The notes under the pieces: model-generated
What the model was told of the DNA's origin: nothing
Databases searched by the model: none
The model's input: only the letters and a program-made list of their open reading frames with translations
Translations under genes and position numbers: made by a program
Shown here: piece after piece, positions 30,401-42,300 of the stretch
Layout: every line of letters starts with the position of its first letter
Position numbering within the stretch: position 1 is the first letter of the stretch
Origin: Nemania diffusa
Lineage: Eukaryota; Ascomycota; Sordariomycetes; Xylariales; Xylariaceae
Length of the DNA: 64,000 nt
NCBI GenBank assembly: GCA_038501195.1
Contig: JBBPUQ010000009.1
Coordinates: 372,001-436,000, forward strand
Reading direction: 5' to 3'

Positions 30401-33400
30401 TTATTTTTTTTAAAAATTAAAAGTTTAATATAAATTAAATTAAAATTAATTAAATATAATATTTTAATTTAGTTTTAATATTTAAATTAAATATTTTATT
30501 ATTATTTTTATAATTTTTTATAAATTTATTTATAATTATTATTTTTATTTAATTTTATAATTTAATTAATAATTTTAATTTAATTTATTTATTTAAATAA
30601 TAATAGTTTAATATAATAAATATATTTTTATAATTTTTTATAAAATATTAAATATTATTAAAGTTATAACTTTTTTATAATATTTTATATTATAGTTTTT
30701 TAATTTTATTAAAAGTTTTTAATTTTAATATTTAGTTTATTTTAAATTTTAATTTATTATTAATTTTTTTAATTAATAATAAAATTTATAACTATTATAA
30801 TAATAAATTATTATTTGTTTTTTTTTAATTTATTTATATAAAATAAGTTTTTTTTATTTAATCGATTTTATATTGCTAATATTTTTATTAAAATAAAGTT
30901 GTTTTTAATAAACAATTTAAATTTTAATATATAATTATATAAAGCTTTAAAAAATAAAATATTAATAATTAAATTAATTATTAAATTTATAATAAAAAAA
31001 GCTTAAAATAATAATTAAAACTAATTGATTTATTTAATAAAAATAAAATATTTTAAATAATATTCGATTATTTAATTTATATATTTTATTTAATTATTAG
31101 TTTTAAAATAAAATATAACTAAATAATATTTTTTAACTTTAATATAATAATATAAATTAAATTAAAAGTTATTAATAAATATAAAACTTTAATTAATAAT
31201 TATTTTAATAAAGTTTTTAAATTTATATTTTATTTTTTAATAAAATAAAATAACTAGCTATATAGCTATTATAATAATATAAATAAATAATAAATATATT
31301 AATTTAATAAATTAATTTATAATTATTAATATAAAATTTATATAATTATTTTTATAAAAAGTTTTTAATAAATTAATTATAAAGTTTATAAATAGTTTTT
31401 ATATAAATTTAATAAATATTAACAAATTATTAAATTTGTTATATTTTTAATAATATTTCATTTTAAATTTAAAGTAAATAATATAGCTTTTTATATAATT
31501 TTATATATTATATTTTAAATTTTATTAATAAAACTTTTTTTCAAAAAGTTTTAAAATATATTTTTAACTAAAATAACTTATAAAAAAGTTATTATAATAT
31601 AATTTAATTAATTAAAAATAAATTGATTTTTTAAAAAATATATAAATTTTTTTATTATAAAAAACTAAAAAATTTTCAATTAATTATTAATTTTTTATAA
31701 CTAAATTATTTTTGATTTATTTAAAAATTTATTAATATTTAAAATTTTTTTTTTAAATATTTTAAATTAATAATTTAAAACTTTAATTAATTTTTAAGTT
31801 TTAAATATTTTTTTTATAATAATTATTTATATTTATATATATATAACTAATTAAATAAAAATTAATTATTTAAAAAAATAACATTTAATATAAACTTTTT
31901 TAATTAATATTTTTAAATATTAATTTTTAATAATTATATATTATATAACAATTTTTTTTTTTAATATAAAAAAAAGATATATTATTTATATAGTTAAAAT
32001 AATATAAAAAAAAATTAGCTTTATTTTTTTTTTTTTTTTTATATTTAATAATAAAATCAAAAAAAAACTAAATAAATATATTATTAAATTTATTTTTTAT
32101 TTAATTTTAATATTTTTATAAAAATTTAAAAATTATTATAATTAATTAATATTTTAATAAATAATTTATTTTTTTATAAATAATAATATTAATATTTAAA
32201 GTTTTTAATAATAATTAATATTTTTTTGTTTAATATATTTTAGTTTAATTTTTAATTAAAAAATTTTTAAAAATAAAATAAAACTAATTATTATTACTTT
32301 CGATTATTTTTTTACAATAAATTATTTATAAATATAATTTTAAATATATTAGTTTTTATTAATATTTGTTTTTTAAAGTTAAAATATATAAAAAAAATAA
32401 CTTATTTAAATAAATTTTACAATTGTTTAAAAATATATTTTTTTAAATTATTTAAAAAAATTTAACTTTTTTTTATTTTAGTTGTGTTTTTTTTTAAATA
32501 TTAATATAATAAAATAATAATTAAAAAGTATTTTTTAATAAAACAATAATAAAAATTACAAAATTTTAAAAATAGTTATAGTTTATAATAAAAATTAAAA
32601 AAAAGCTATTTTTTAATAATATTAATTTATAAAAAATTTATTTTAATTTTTTTATTTAAAATAATATAATTTAAAAATTTTAATTTATATTAATAAAATT
32701 AATATTTAAAAAATTTAATATATAATTTAACTTTTTATAATTTTTCGATAATATTTTAAATATAATTTATATATAAATCTTTATTTAAAAAAAAAACAAA
32801 TATATTATTAAAATATATTATATAAAAAATATTTAAAATATTATTAAATATTTTTTATATATAATTTTAAAAAATAGTAAAAATATTATATAAATTTATA
32901 AATATAATTAAAAATTTATAATATTTATAATATATATAAAATGTTATTTTTTATTTATTTTTTTTTAAATTTATATATAATAATAAATATTTTTAAAATT
33001 AATTTTTAAAAATATTTTCATATATATAATTTTATTTAATATTTTTAAAATAAATAAAAAAATAAAGCAATTTTTTTATAAAATTTTGTTAAATTTTTTA
33101 TAATTAATATAAAAATATAAAGTTTTATTTTTTTTAAATATAAAAAATATTAATATTTTTATAAAATTTTTTAATTTTTTAATTTTTTTATTTTTTATTA
33201 TTTTTTATAGTTAATTTTTTAATTTTTATAATTTGTTTTAAATTAAAAAATAAATAAAATAATAAAATATTATTATATTTTTTTATAAATTAATTAAGAA
33301 GTTATTTCAATAAATATAAAAAAATATATTAATATTAAAAATATTAAAAAATTTAAATAAATTTTAAAACTTTTTTAAAACTAAATTGAAATTTATAAAA

Positions 33401-35752
33401 ATTAACTTTATTTTTATTTTTTTAAAAAATAAAAATTTAAATAAAATAATAATTATTTAATAATAATAATTTAAAATATTTTTATTTAAAACTAAAAAAT
33501 TATTAATTTAAGTTTAAATTTAATATAATTTTTTCACTTTTTAAAATTAATTAAAATAATAATATTAGATTTTTTTTTAATTAATTATTATATAATATTA
33601 TAATATATATATATTAAATTATATAAATAATTTTTTATTAATTAATTAATTTATAAAAAATTTAATAAACTTTATATATATTTAAATTTTTTTAATTTAT
33701 AATTTATAATTTATAAAATTTATAAAAAACTTTTTATAATTTATAATATAAAATAAAAATATAATTAATAAAATTATATTTAATATAAAAATTTAAATTA
33801 ATATATATTTTTAAAAATAATTTATTTAAACTAAATATATATATTAAATAAAAACTATAAAAATATTAAAAAAATAAAACAAATAATTAATATTTATTTT
33901 TAAATTTTATTGTAAAATTTAAACTTATTTTTTATTTTTTAAATTAAAATTATTATAATCTTTTAAAATAAATTAATAAAAAAAAATAGTTTATTTTAAA
34001 TAATAAAAATTATTAAACTTTTTTTTAATAATTTAAATTTTTTAAATAGTTTATTTTTAAAACTATTTATTAAAATATTAATTAATATAATATTTTATTT
34101 TATTATAAAAAAAATAAATAATAAAGTTTTAATTTTTTAATAATTGTTAATTTAAATTTAAATAATATTTAAATTTATTTTTTAAAAATTTTTATAACTT
34201 TTTAGTTTTATATTTATTTTTTAATTTGTTAAATTAATATATTTAATATTTTAAAACTTAATAATTTATTAATTTAAATTAAAAATTTTAATATTAAAAG
34301 TTTTATAACTTTTTAAAACAATAGTTTTTATAATAATTTTTATTAATTATATATAAATTTTATAATTATAAAAAATTATAATAAAAATGTTACTATTATA
34401 AAAGTTTTATATAAAATTTATAATAATTTTAATTATAATTTATATATAAACTTAATTGTTATTATTTTTTTTTTTAATTTTTATTTATTAATTTTTATTA
34501 ATATATTATTATATTAATTATATTTTTTTAAATAATAAATAAAAAGTTATAAAAATTTATTATTTTTTTTTAAAAAAAATTAAATAGTTTTTAATAAAAA
34601 AATATAGTTTTTTTATTATTAGTTTTTTTTGTTTTTTATTTTTTAATTTAAATTAAATAATAATTAAATTATTTAAAATATTAATTTAAAAATTAATAAA
34701 TATATTTTAACTATATATTTATATTTATTTTTAAATATATTAATTATTATATAAAAATTTTCGTTTATTTTAAAAATATATTTTAATTATATTAATATTA
34801 AAGCTGTTTTATTTTTAAAGATTTTTTAAATAAGCTTTAATATTTATTTTTATAATTTTGATTTATTTTATTAATTATATATACAATTTTATTTATTAAA
34901 TAATTAAATTTATATTTAAAACTATTAAATATAAACTTTAACTTTTTAATTTATTTAGTTTATTTATTATATATAAAATTTAAATTAATAATTTATATTT
35001 AAACTTAATTAATTAATTAAAATTTATATTATTATTATAATTTGATTTAAATTTATTATATTTTTATATATATAAAAAATTTAATTATATTATTGTTATT
35101 AAAAAGTGCAGAAATAATATTATAATTATATTGTTAATATATTTTAAAAATCAAATATTAATAAAAAAAAACCGATTGTTTAAAGTTTTATTATTTTTTA
35201 TAATTGATAAAATTATTAGTTTTTTTTTTTTTTTTTTTTAAAAGTTGTTTTTAATATAGTTTTAAATCGAAAATTATATAATTTAACAATATATTAATTT
35301 TATTTATTTTATTTAAGCTTTAATTAATAATTTTTTGTTTATACTTTTGTAAAAGCTTTTTATAAAACTAATATATTAGTTAATAGTTCAAAAATAGTAG
35401 TAAAAGCAAAAAATTAAGCTTTTTTAAAAAAAATTTAAAATTAAAGCTAGTTTAAAATATTTTTATTATTATTTTAAATAATATTTAACTTTATTATATT
35501 TATAAATATAATAAACTTTTTAAAATATTAAAGTGCTGTTTTATATTTTAAATAATTTTAAATAAAAGTTTTAAAATTGTTATAAAATAAAAAAAACTAT
35601 AAATTAAATATAATATAATAAATAATATATAATTAATAGTATATATTATATAAAACTAAAACTTAAAAAAAAGAAAAATCTTTTTTGAAATATATACAAA
35701 ATAAATATATATAAATATACTAATACTTTTTTAAATTTTAACTTTTAGATTT

Positions 35753-35998
35753 TAATAATATATATATACTATATAAAATATATAAATATATAAAATTACA
35801 AATAAAGTTATAAAGTTTAATTAAAGTTTTTTCAAAATAAGTTTTATAAAATAAATTTTTTAAAATAAATCATTTTAAAAATTATAGTTTTTATAAATTA
35901 ATAGAAATTATAAAATTATATTATAACAAAGTATATAAATCTTAGTTTATAATTAATAAAATAAATATAAAAGTTAATTGTTTATATAAATTATTATA
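35753..35998 (+). repeat. Diverged direct repeat D, copy 2
   Basis: This is the partner of 30155-30400. Each copy keeps C or G at positions the other has lost, so neither is simply the parent of the other. It lies about 0.75 kb from the right edge of the AT-rich block. Confidence 0.75.
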
Positions 35999-36750
35999 AT
36001 ATTTATATTTTAAAGCTATTATTTTATATTAATAGTTTATTATTATTATTTATTTATTTAATTAATTATAATTTTTATTTTTAATTTATATATTTATAAT
36101 TATAATATAGTTTTTATAATTTAATATAGCAAAATTATATTTTAACTTAATATATTAAAATATAATTAATTTTTTTTTATTTTTATTTTAAAAATATTAT
36201 TTTTTATATTAAGTTTTATATTTAATAATAGTTTAATATTAGTTATAATTTTTATAATAATAAAAATAATTTTAAAAATTTAAATTAAAATATTTAATTT
36301 TTAATATAATTAAAATAAAAATATTAAATATTTTTTAGTTTTTATAAATATATTTTTAAAACTATTGCTTTTATTAAAAATTTTATTAATTTAAGCTTTA
36401 AAAAGCTAAATATAATAAAAAAAATAATATTAATTTTATTATTTATAATATTTTATTTTTGTTTTTTTTTTTTTTATTAATTAAAACTTTAGTTTTAAAA
36501 TTTAATAATTAATATAATATAAAACTTTATTGAAAATATTAATAAAATAAAATATATAATATATATTATATATTTTAAAAAACTAACTATAGTTATATAA
36601 ATTATTTTTAAAAATTTAAAACTTAAAAAAATAATAAATAAATAATACAAATATATATTTAAATATAGCAGACCTTTAAAAAAAACTGCATAAAAGACAT
36701 GCTAACTATTTTTAACTAGTATAGGCTAACTATTTTAAATAAAAAAAAAA

Positions 36751-37482
36751 AACTAAGTCTTGATGACTTAATCAACCTAACCCCCATATAGTCAGGTTAC
36801 CCACACCGTCTCAATAGTCGCAGTCTGATATGCATGGCTCGGTTCGGCTCGCGATAATCGAAAGTATAGGTTATTAATTGGATATTCGATTACAACATCT
36901 CGATTGTTGTACCCTGGACAGTATAGTCACTAGCGAAACTGACTTCCGCTTTTTACTCACTGCTCAGCTATCTGCGGACCCATATTCAGACCTCGCGGCG
37001 CTTACGCTATGCCTTTTCCTACTGTCAGGATAACACCTGGTGTAGGCGGGTGGCGTGTCTGTGCCCGTCTGAGGTTTCGGGAAATCAATATCATGCTTCC
37101 ATGGCTGGAGGCGATAAGGCTTCTCTCACCGCAGCTAGTAACAAGAGCATTAACATCTTCTCGATCAAGGCTGTCTACTCATCAGTGTTGCGGACCAAGA
37201 TTCTCCTATATTGCAAGTCACATGTTCGCCTATTCATTCAAGGGAATCCTCAAGGGGACCTAATATGTCACCAATGAGTTGGTCCTTACGACAACCACTG
37301 CATCTTAGGCAAGTGATGACGAGGATCGTGATTTCATGATGAGGGTACCAGTATGAGATAAACCAAAGATCAAATTCTCCTCACTGAATATCCCAGCTCT
37401 CCATCGAAGTCCAGAGGTAATCTGCTATCCTAACTCTACTTTATGTACATGCGGCCTCAACAAGTCTCTCGCCAACGCAAGT
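36751..37482. other. AT-block boundary and gene-free flank
   Basis: Composition rises from nearly pure AT to about 45-50% GC. The junction carries two copies of gctaactattttt, near 36,701 and 36,725. Short open frames of 75-84 codons around 37,009-37,277 start at ATG or similar but resemble no family I know. I see no convincing gene, only the presumed 3' flank of the minus-strand gene that ends at 37,483. Confidence 0.5.
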
Positions 37483-38604
37483 TTAGTTCGGGGTAAGCTT
37501 CAAGAGTCGGCCGGTAGGCCCATCCTCGATCACCCAGATGGCGCCGTCCTTGTCCTCTCGGATACCGCGCATGCGCCTACCCATTGAGATACGCTGAGCC
37601 TCCTTCGCTGTGTCACCAGTGATAGTCGCGCGTACAAGCCCTTGTGCGCCGAGACTGCTAATGATGGCATTGCCCTTCCAGCTGGAAAACAGGTCGCCCT
37701 TGTAGATGATCAAGCCAGCCGGGGAGATGACGGGGACCCAGAAGGCCTTGGGCGGTTTGATATCGGGGCGTGTGCTGTGCGCGGGGATCGTCCGGCCGTC
37801 GTAATGGCGGCCCTCGGACACGACCGGCCAACCGTAGTTGGCGCCCGATTCGATTAGGTTGAGCTCGTCGCCACCCATGGGCCCCATTTCGACCTCCCAG
37901 AGACGCCCCTCGGCGTCCCAGTCGATGCCTAGCGGGTTACGGTGGCCTAGCGACCAGATCTGCGCCTGGACGGCGCCTTGGCTGGCGAACGGGTTGCCTG
38001 CGAAGGCGGTGCCGTTGTCGTACAGTCTGATCATCTTACCAAGATTGCTGGTCATGGACTGGGCTGGGGTCATTTGGTTGATCTCGCCGGACGAGATCCA
38101 CAGCGCGCCGTCGGGGCCGAAGAGTAGGCGACAAGCGAACTGGAGTCCGCCTGAGGCCTTCTGCGAGTGGCGCCAGATCACCTGGGTGCCGGATAGTGCG
38201 CCGCCGCCGTTGGCATCCAGCGTTAGCTTGGCCTGCGCGACTGCGCCGCCAGCGCCGCCAGTGCCGCTCTCGGCGTAGCTGAGATATATAATACTGTTAT
38301 TGGCGTATTGAGGGTGTAGAGCGACGTCGTGGAGACCGCCCTGACCGCCGTAGGCGACAGCAGGCACACCGGTGATAGTACCCTTGGCCTTGGTGGTTGG
38401 GTCAACGAGACGTAGGTTGCCTCGTCTCTCAGTGACGAGGACACGGTTGTCAGGTAGGAAGGCGATCGCCCATGGCTCGGCATGGTCGGTGATGACTGTC
38501 GACTTGAACGGCTGCTGGCGAGTGTCCAACTGTTGCGATGGGACAGCCAAAGCACCGGCCACCAATGCCAGAGCGTAGGTGATAGAAAGTCCAAGATACA
38601 TCAT
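37483..38604 (-). CDS. Secreted PQQ-type glucose/sorbosone dehydrogenase-like protein
   Basis: The protein is 373 residues and resembles the soluble six-bladed beta-propeller aldose/sorbosone dehydrogenases (Asd/YliI type) that oxidise sugars with PQQ. Residues 1-20 form a signal peptide ending in ALA, so it is probably secreted. Family motifs are EPWAIAFLPD (43-52), GLHDVALHP (90-98), GHRNPLGI (220-227), GGDELNLI with GANYGWPV, and WVPVISPAG. The frame is open upstream to a TTG, but the ATG pair at 38,599-38,604 gives the signal peptide and lies about 115 bp downstream of a TATA-like site, so I start there. At the position of the family's catalytic His (usually in a HFGSRL-like segment) this protein has Gln155 in QFACRL, and the following GD loop reads SGE. 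It may be catalytically altered. The family is mainly bacterial, so ancient transfer is possible. No intron is apparent. Confidence 0.82.
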   Translation of the reverse strand: MMYLGLSITYALALVAGALAVPSQQLDTRQQPFKSTVITDHAEPWAIAFLPDNRVLVTERRGNLRLVDPTTKAKGTITGVPAVAYGGQGGLHDVALHPQYANNSIIYLSYAESGTGGAGGAVAQAKLTLDANGGGALSGTQVIWRHSQKASGGLQFACRLLFGPDGALWISSGEINQMTPAQSMTSNLGKMIRLYDNGTAFAGNPFASQGAVQAQIWSLGHRNPLGIDWDAEGRLWEVEMGPMGGDELNLIESGANYGWPVVSEGRHYDGRTIPAHSTRPDIKPPKAFWVPVISPAGLIIYKGDLFSSWKGNAIISSLGAQGLVRATITGDTAKEAQRISMGRRMRGIREDKDGAIWVIEDGPTGRLLKLTPN

Positions 38605-38717
38605 TTTCGAGGCGACTTTTACTTCCCAGTATCTTGTGTTCCTGGATGATTGAGGTTTGAGTAGTTCGCGTTGTGTGGAAACTCTTAAGCTGTCTGTCCC
38701 CCCAAGGTAGGTAGTCA

Positions 38718-38728
38718 AGTATATAAGA
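38718..38728 (-). promoter_or_regulatory. TATA-like box of the dehydrogenase gene
   Basis: On the minus strand the sequence reads cttatatacttg, with TATATA at 38,720-38,725. It lies about 115 bp upstream of the chosen ATG at 38,604, leaving room for a short 5' leader. This supports the ATG over the in-frame TTG at 38,718, which would overlap the box. Confidence 0.4.
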
Positions 38729-40642
38729 ATTGGGAGAACTCGAGCAACCTCTTGTCCAATTTCAGGCTATTCCCGGCCTTCAACGACTTGATATATATGA
38801 GGTCAATCAAAGCATTTGCACTTTATAACCCCGTTATAGGTAGACATGAGTTTCCTTCTTGTCCCTATTACCGCCATCCTGTAAATCTCCATGGATCGAC
38901 AAGTTTAGCAAAAGTCCGGCATGGCATTCCCACCCTAATCTGGCACGTCCTTTTCTCTGGTACGTTAGCTGCCGGCGCCAAGACGGGGTCGAGTGCTATA
39001 ATTTTCTGGGCATCAATATACAAGTTATCAAACTCATCGTCATATTTTGGCTTCCTTGCACCATGCGGGGGTTGTCGATCCGTCTCCGCTGTCTTGGAAT
39101 GTGTAATATCCTTGTTGAGCATAACATAGTCAAGTACTTACTATGTCCTTAACGCGGAAATTATTACGTTTCTAAGCGAAAATACCAAGGACCAATCATG
39201 CGGGTCAGAGCCAGTTCGCTAGTACAAAAAGGACCAAACAAACTATAATACAAAACAAAATCAATATTAGTGTCTAAAAAATTACTCTTCGAATCACTAC
39301 GCGATTCAATGTCGCATCATTAGTTATAATTGATATAGCAACATCCTTCGCCGTTTAAAGGAGCAAAGAACACAGAAACCACAATTTCTAGGGTGTATGT
39401 TTGAGTGCTGCTATATAGCAGAAAATCTTTCAGAACTTGCTAATCGGCTGTTTTGAAGTACTACTTGCTGGCCAAACTTCTTGAAGATCTTAGAATATAA
39501 GAACTTGTATTCTACCTCACAATAAGCTTCTTTCGGCTGTACCGTTAAAGTAGCTACATATTTGCAATAACCACTCCTATTTACAGTATGAGCTTGTATA
39601 ATATTTAAACAAAGTGCTTTATGCCAAGACGAAACAGGTATAGCATAGCTTGCTAATCACCTCGCCAAACTCGCCGTTGGTTTTAAAACTCAACTCGTAG
39701 TTAACACTCATCAATACCAAGTCCGTTCATATATGATTATATATATCAATCAGTTACGGAATCTCACGTATTTGAGTTTTTCCCCTGAACTGGAACTCTT
39801 TACCAAGGGCCTAAGCCGGGCGCTTATTGAAAGGGCCGTTCACCACATGATATTTATATGAAGCCATGGAGAAAAGGGGAGAGAACTAAAGGACTCGACA
39901 CTTCTATTAGCAACTTATAGTGACTACAAGGGAGGGAGCGACGAGGAGAGATGGGGACGGCATTCGTTTTTAATCGCCCTACAGTCTTTCTTATCCATGT
40001 ACCAGCTATTAATATCGACGCGCAGCTGCTATTAGTAGTGAAAATATTTCCAGGCCGTGCCCTCTGACCTGATATTGTAGATATTACACATTTAATGGAC
40101 AAAATCTGTCGCCGTGCTTATATCCATTTCCTTAATCGCGCCGTCCCAGGGGTCTAGCTTTCTGAACTCGCACTACCTATTGTAAACTCTCCGTTATCTG
40201 AATCCGTAGTTAGAAGGGGCGGGACCCTCAGGGCTTGACTACTTCTTCTAGTTTCCCAAGATGCTATGGGGCACTGTGTAGCATTTTGTTAACAACAATA
40301 TTTGTATCAAGAATCAACTAACTCTCACATACTAGATGCGAGGTTTGTAGACTATTTATAGTTCAAGTTAATATTTAGTCCTTTGCTTCCACCTGTCTCC
40401 TAATATCACTTGTCTTGTATATGAAATATCCTCCGTACACTTACTGCAACTCAATATGTTGAACCTTTGGTACGAGAGACTGTGCTGACTCATCGTGGCT
40501 TACTGTAATAGCGTTGCAGCGCCACACTGAGGCTTGAAGCTAACTACGTATAATATTGAGGGCAGGACACTTTTTATAATATTCTAATTCCCTCTAGCCC
40601 CTCACCCCCTCCGCCCACGGACACCGTTCAGTGTTTATCAAA
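38729..40642. other. 1.9 kb intergenic stretch without a convincing gene
   Basis: This region lies between the divergent dehydrogenase and F-box genes. The longest ATG-initiated minus frame (39,122 to 38,868, 84 codons) has a plausible amino-acid mix but no family resemblance. A second minus frame at about 40,102-39,854 (82 codons) is equally anonymous. Both could be gene or transposon relics. A CT-rich leader (about 40,590-40,630) precedes the F-box gene, as is common in fungal promoters. Confidence 0.4.
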
Positions 40643-41956
40643 ATGCCTTCCATCCACAACTTTAATTGGATATCAAGACTGTCGAACGAGCTCTTATTAT
40701 TGATCTTCGAGTATGATTTGAGCCCGGCGACGCTCGCTGAGTGCGCCCTCTGCTGCAAGAGGTGGAATAGACTGGCGCCCTCGGTTCTATACAAACACGT
40801 TGCCCTGACTAGTACAAAGAATATTTCCCGCTGGGTTGCCGCTGCTCCTTCATCCCTGGATTCAGAAATAGAAACTCTTACCATTTGCATAAATAATGTG
40901 TCGAATACAAATGACGTAGCTCCTACGATAGAGCAGCTGCGGTTGGACCTAGACGAAGTATCAGCCCGTCTTCGTCAAATGGTTAAACTAAAAAGCTTTT
41001 CGATCTCCAGTCTAGAGAAGCCAAGTGTAGGATCTCGGATTTCGGTCATATCGATTGTAAAGCTTCTACATAATATCCCTGAAACTTGCTCGAGTCTCGA
41101 GCTCGTTGTGAAGCCCAGAGCCCTTGTCATGTCTCCCCACGAACAAAATACACACCTTTGTGTCTTAATTCGGCGGCTTATTCCACAACTGCAATTTTTA
41201 CGTCTTTCTCTACCTTACCTCTGCCCTGAAAGCTTTGGATACGTGCATACTCAATCATCAGCGAACATGACAGAGTTTACTCCTATAAAGACACCAAAGC
41301 TGCGAGACTGTATCGTCACTCTAGCTTCTCCAAGCGGTGGAGGGGGTGTTGCGAGATTTAGCGGGCCCTGTAGCCCTGATGCTTCTCTTTCTGGCGTTAA
41401 AGCCTTTGTTGAGTGCCTCCTCGTCTTAGTCAGTTCAGGACAGGCGCCTTTACTTAGAAGGTTATGGGTAATTGATGCCTTGTCCAAGAGCGAAATGAAT
41501 GACAACGCATCTTACGAGGCATTCGTACGTCGCAATGTTCTTGCACAAATAAGCCACACATTCCCGGTGAACGTCATCACGCCTCCCCGTATAGCCCATG
41601 GCTTCCTCATTCGTATGCCAGCAGAGGAAAATGGCGAGGATTTGCTTACGACTCGCCAGGATGCAGCATCTATTGTAGAGGGGCATGCTTGGATGGCAGC
41701 AACGAATGGAGCAAGACTACCTGCAATTCTCATGGCGAACTATCAACTTCCAAGGCAAAGTTGCATTGTACAGACTAGGGCGGAATGGTCGGCTAACAAC
41801 AAGCACTTAACGCAGCTGTGGGTTAATGAGAATAAAACCGGTGTGAGATTACTTGATGGTGAGATAGGAGCTTTACTGGAGGACCGCCCAGCCGTGTTCC
41901 GTATACCGGAAGGCTGGCGTCAGGATCAGCTGGGCTTTTTAGAAAGAATCTCATGA
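40643..41956 (+). CDS. F-box domain protein
   Basis: The 437-residue protein has an N-terminal F-box at about residues 12-53: SRLSNELLLLIFEYDL, then a CALCCKRWNRLAPSVLYKHV stretch typical of the Skp1-binding fold. F-box proteins recruit substrates to SCF ubiquitin ligases. The remainder has no recognised domain. Leu-rich stretches such as KLKSFSISSL and LQFLRLSLPYL may form irregular LRR-like repeats. The open frame extends upstream to a GTG, but the first ATG at 40,643 in context aaaATGcc is the natural start. It ends at TGA 41,954. No intron is needed. F-box genes are numerous and variable in filamentous fungi, so orthology cannot be judged from sequence alone. Confidence 0.85.
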   Translation: MPSIHNFNWISRLSNELLLLIFEYDLSPATLAECALCCKRWNRLAPSVLYKHVALTSTKNISRWVAAAPSSLDSEIETLTICINNVSNTNDVAPTIEQLRLDLDEVSARLRQMVKLKSFSISSLEKPSVGSRISVISIVKLLHNIPETCSSLELVVKPRALVMSPHEQNTHLCVLIRRLIPQLQFLRLSLPYLCPESFGYVHTQSSANMTEFTPIKTPKLRDCIVTLASPSGGGGVARFSGPCSPDASLSGVKAFVECLLVLVSSGQAPLLRRLWVIDALSKSEMNDNASYEAFVRRNVLAQISHTFPVNVITPPRIAHGFLIRMPAEENGEDLLTTRQDAASIVEGHAWMAATNGARLPAILMANYQLPRQSCIVQTRAEWSANNKHLTQLWVNENKTGVRLLDGEIGALLEDRPAVFRIPEGWRQDQLGFLERIS

Positions 41957-42300
41957 TATTGATCTGAGAATATTTTCATGCCTTTTGCTACCTTATTTTA
42001 TGGATCTGAAAGCTTTTATCTTTTGATACCTCTACCCTAATAAGTCAATGTTTACATGCCAACTGGCAAGCCACCGCACATTTCCAATCAAAGAGAGGTG
42101 CACCTATGATTGGAACAGGGGCTATTGACCGGTTCGAAACCAACATTTAGTATAGTTTCAATCTAGTCAAGTCGACAACTTCGCAAGTTGGATTGTGTGG
42201 CTTCCCATATGTAATCCAGGATAGTGTAAATCCGCTAACAGTGTATCTCGTTTGCCAGCAGATGGCCCAACTATTATCTGTGGACTCGTCAGTGATCAAG
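41957..42300. other. Convergent 3' intergenic region
   Basis: About 340 bp separate the 3' ends of the F-box gene (plus) and the secreted protein gene (minus). No gene or clear terminator was seen. A ggttcgaaacc match to the tRNA B-box at about 42,131 lacks a T-stem and an A-box. Confidence 0.5.

Larger units (their letters stand above)
1..36750. repeat. Extremely AT-rich block, RIP-type heterochromatin or centromeric DNA
   Basis: The block is almost pure A and T; sampled 60-base lines hold about two to four G or C, so roughly 5% GC. Stop codons occur constantly in all frames and no protein family is recognisable. The surviving G and C sit mostly in AGT, ACT, AAG, CTT and AGCT contexts, while CA/TG is scarcer, which fits preferential CpA-to-TpA mutation by RIP on both strands. 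Four pairs of diverged direct repeats inside it differ mainly by transitions. Composition becomes normal between about 36,660 and 36,770. It is probably silent heterochromatin, possibly pericentromeric. The left end lies outside the window. A mitochondrial origin is unlikely, since no rRNA, tRNA or respiratory gene is seen and it runs straight into nuclear genes. Confidence 0.85.

Noticed and set aside
1..36750. Mitochondrial or plasmid origin for the AT-rich block
   Set aside because: No mitochondrial genes or tRNAs are visible, repeats show RIP-type decay, and the block continues into nuclear genes in the same sequence.
37009..37277. Two overlapping frames of 84 and 75 codons
   Set aside because: They overlap in different frames, have no domain or splice context, and neither has a distinct coding character.
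38752..39152. 125- and 97-codon plus-strand frames and an 84-codon minus frame
   Set aside because: The 125-codon frame starts at TTG, the three overlap one another, and none resembles a known protein; at best a relic.
39854..40102. 82-codon minus-strand frame
   Set aside because: No recognisable family; a neighbouring frame of the same strand looks equally protein-like, so the signal is not decisive.
42125..42145. tRNA B-box-like ggttcgaaacc
   Set aside because: The flanks cannot pair into a T-stem and there is no A-box or acceptor stem at the right distance.
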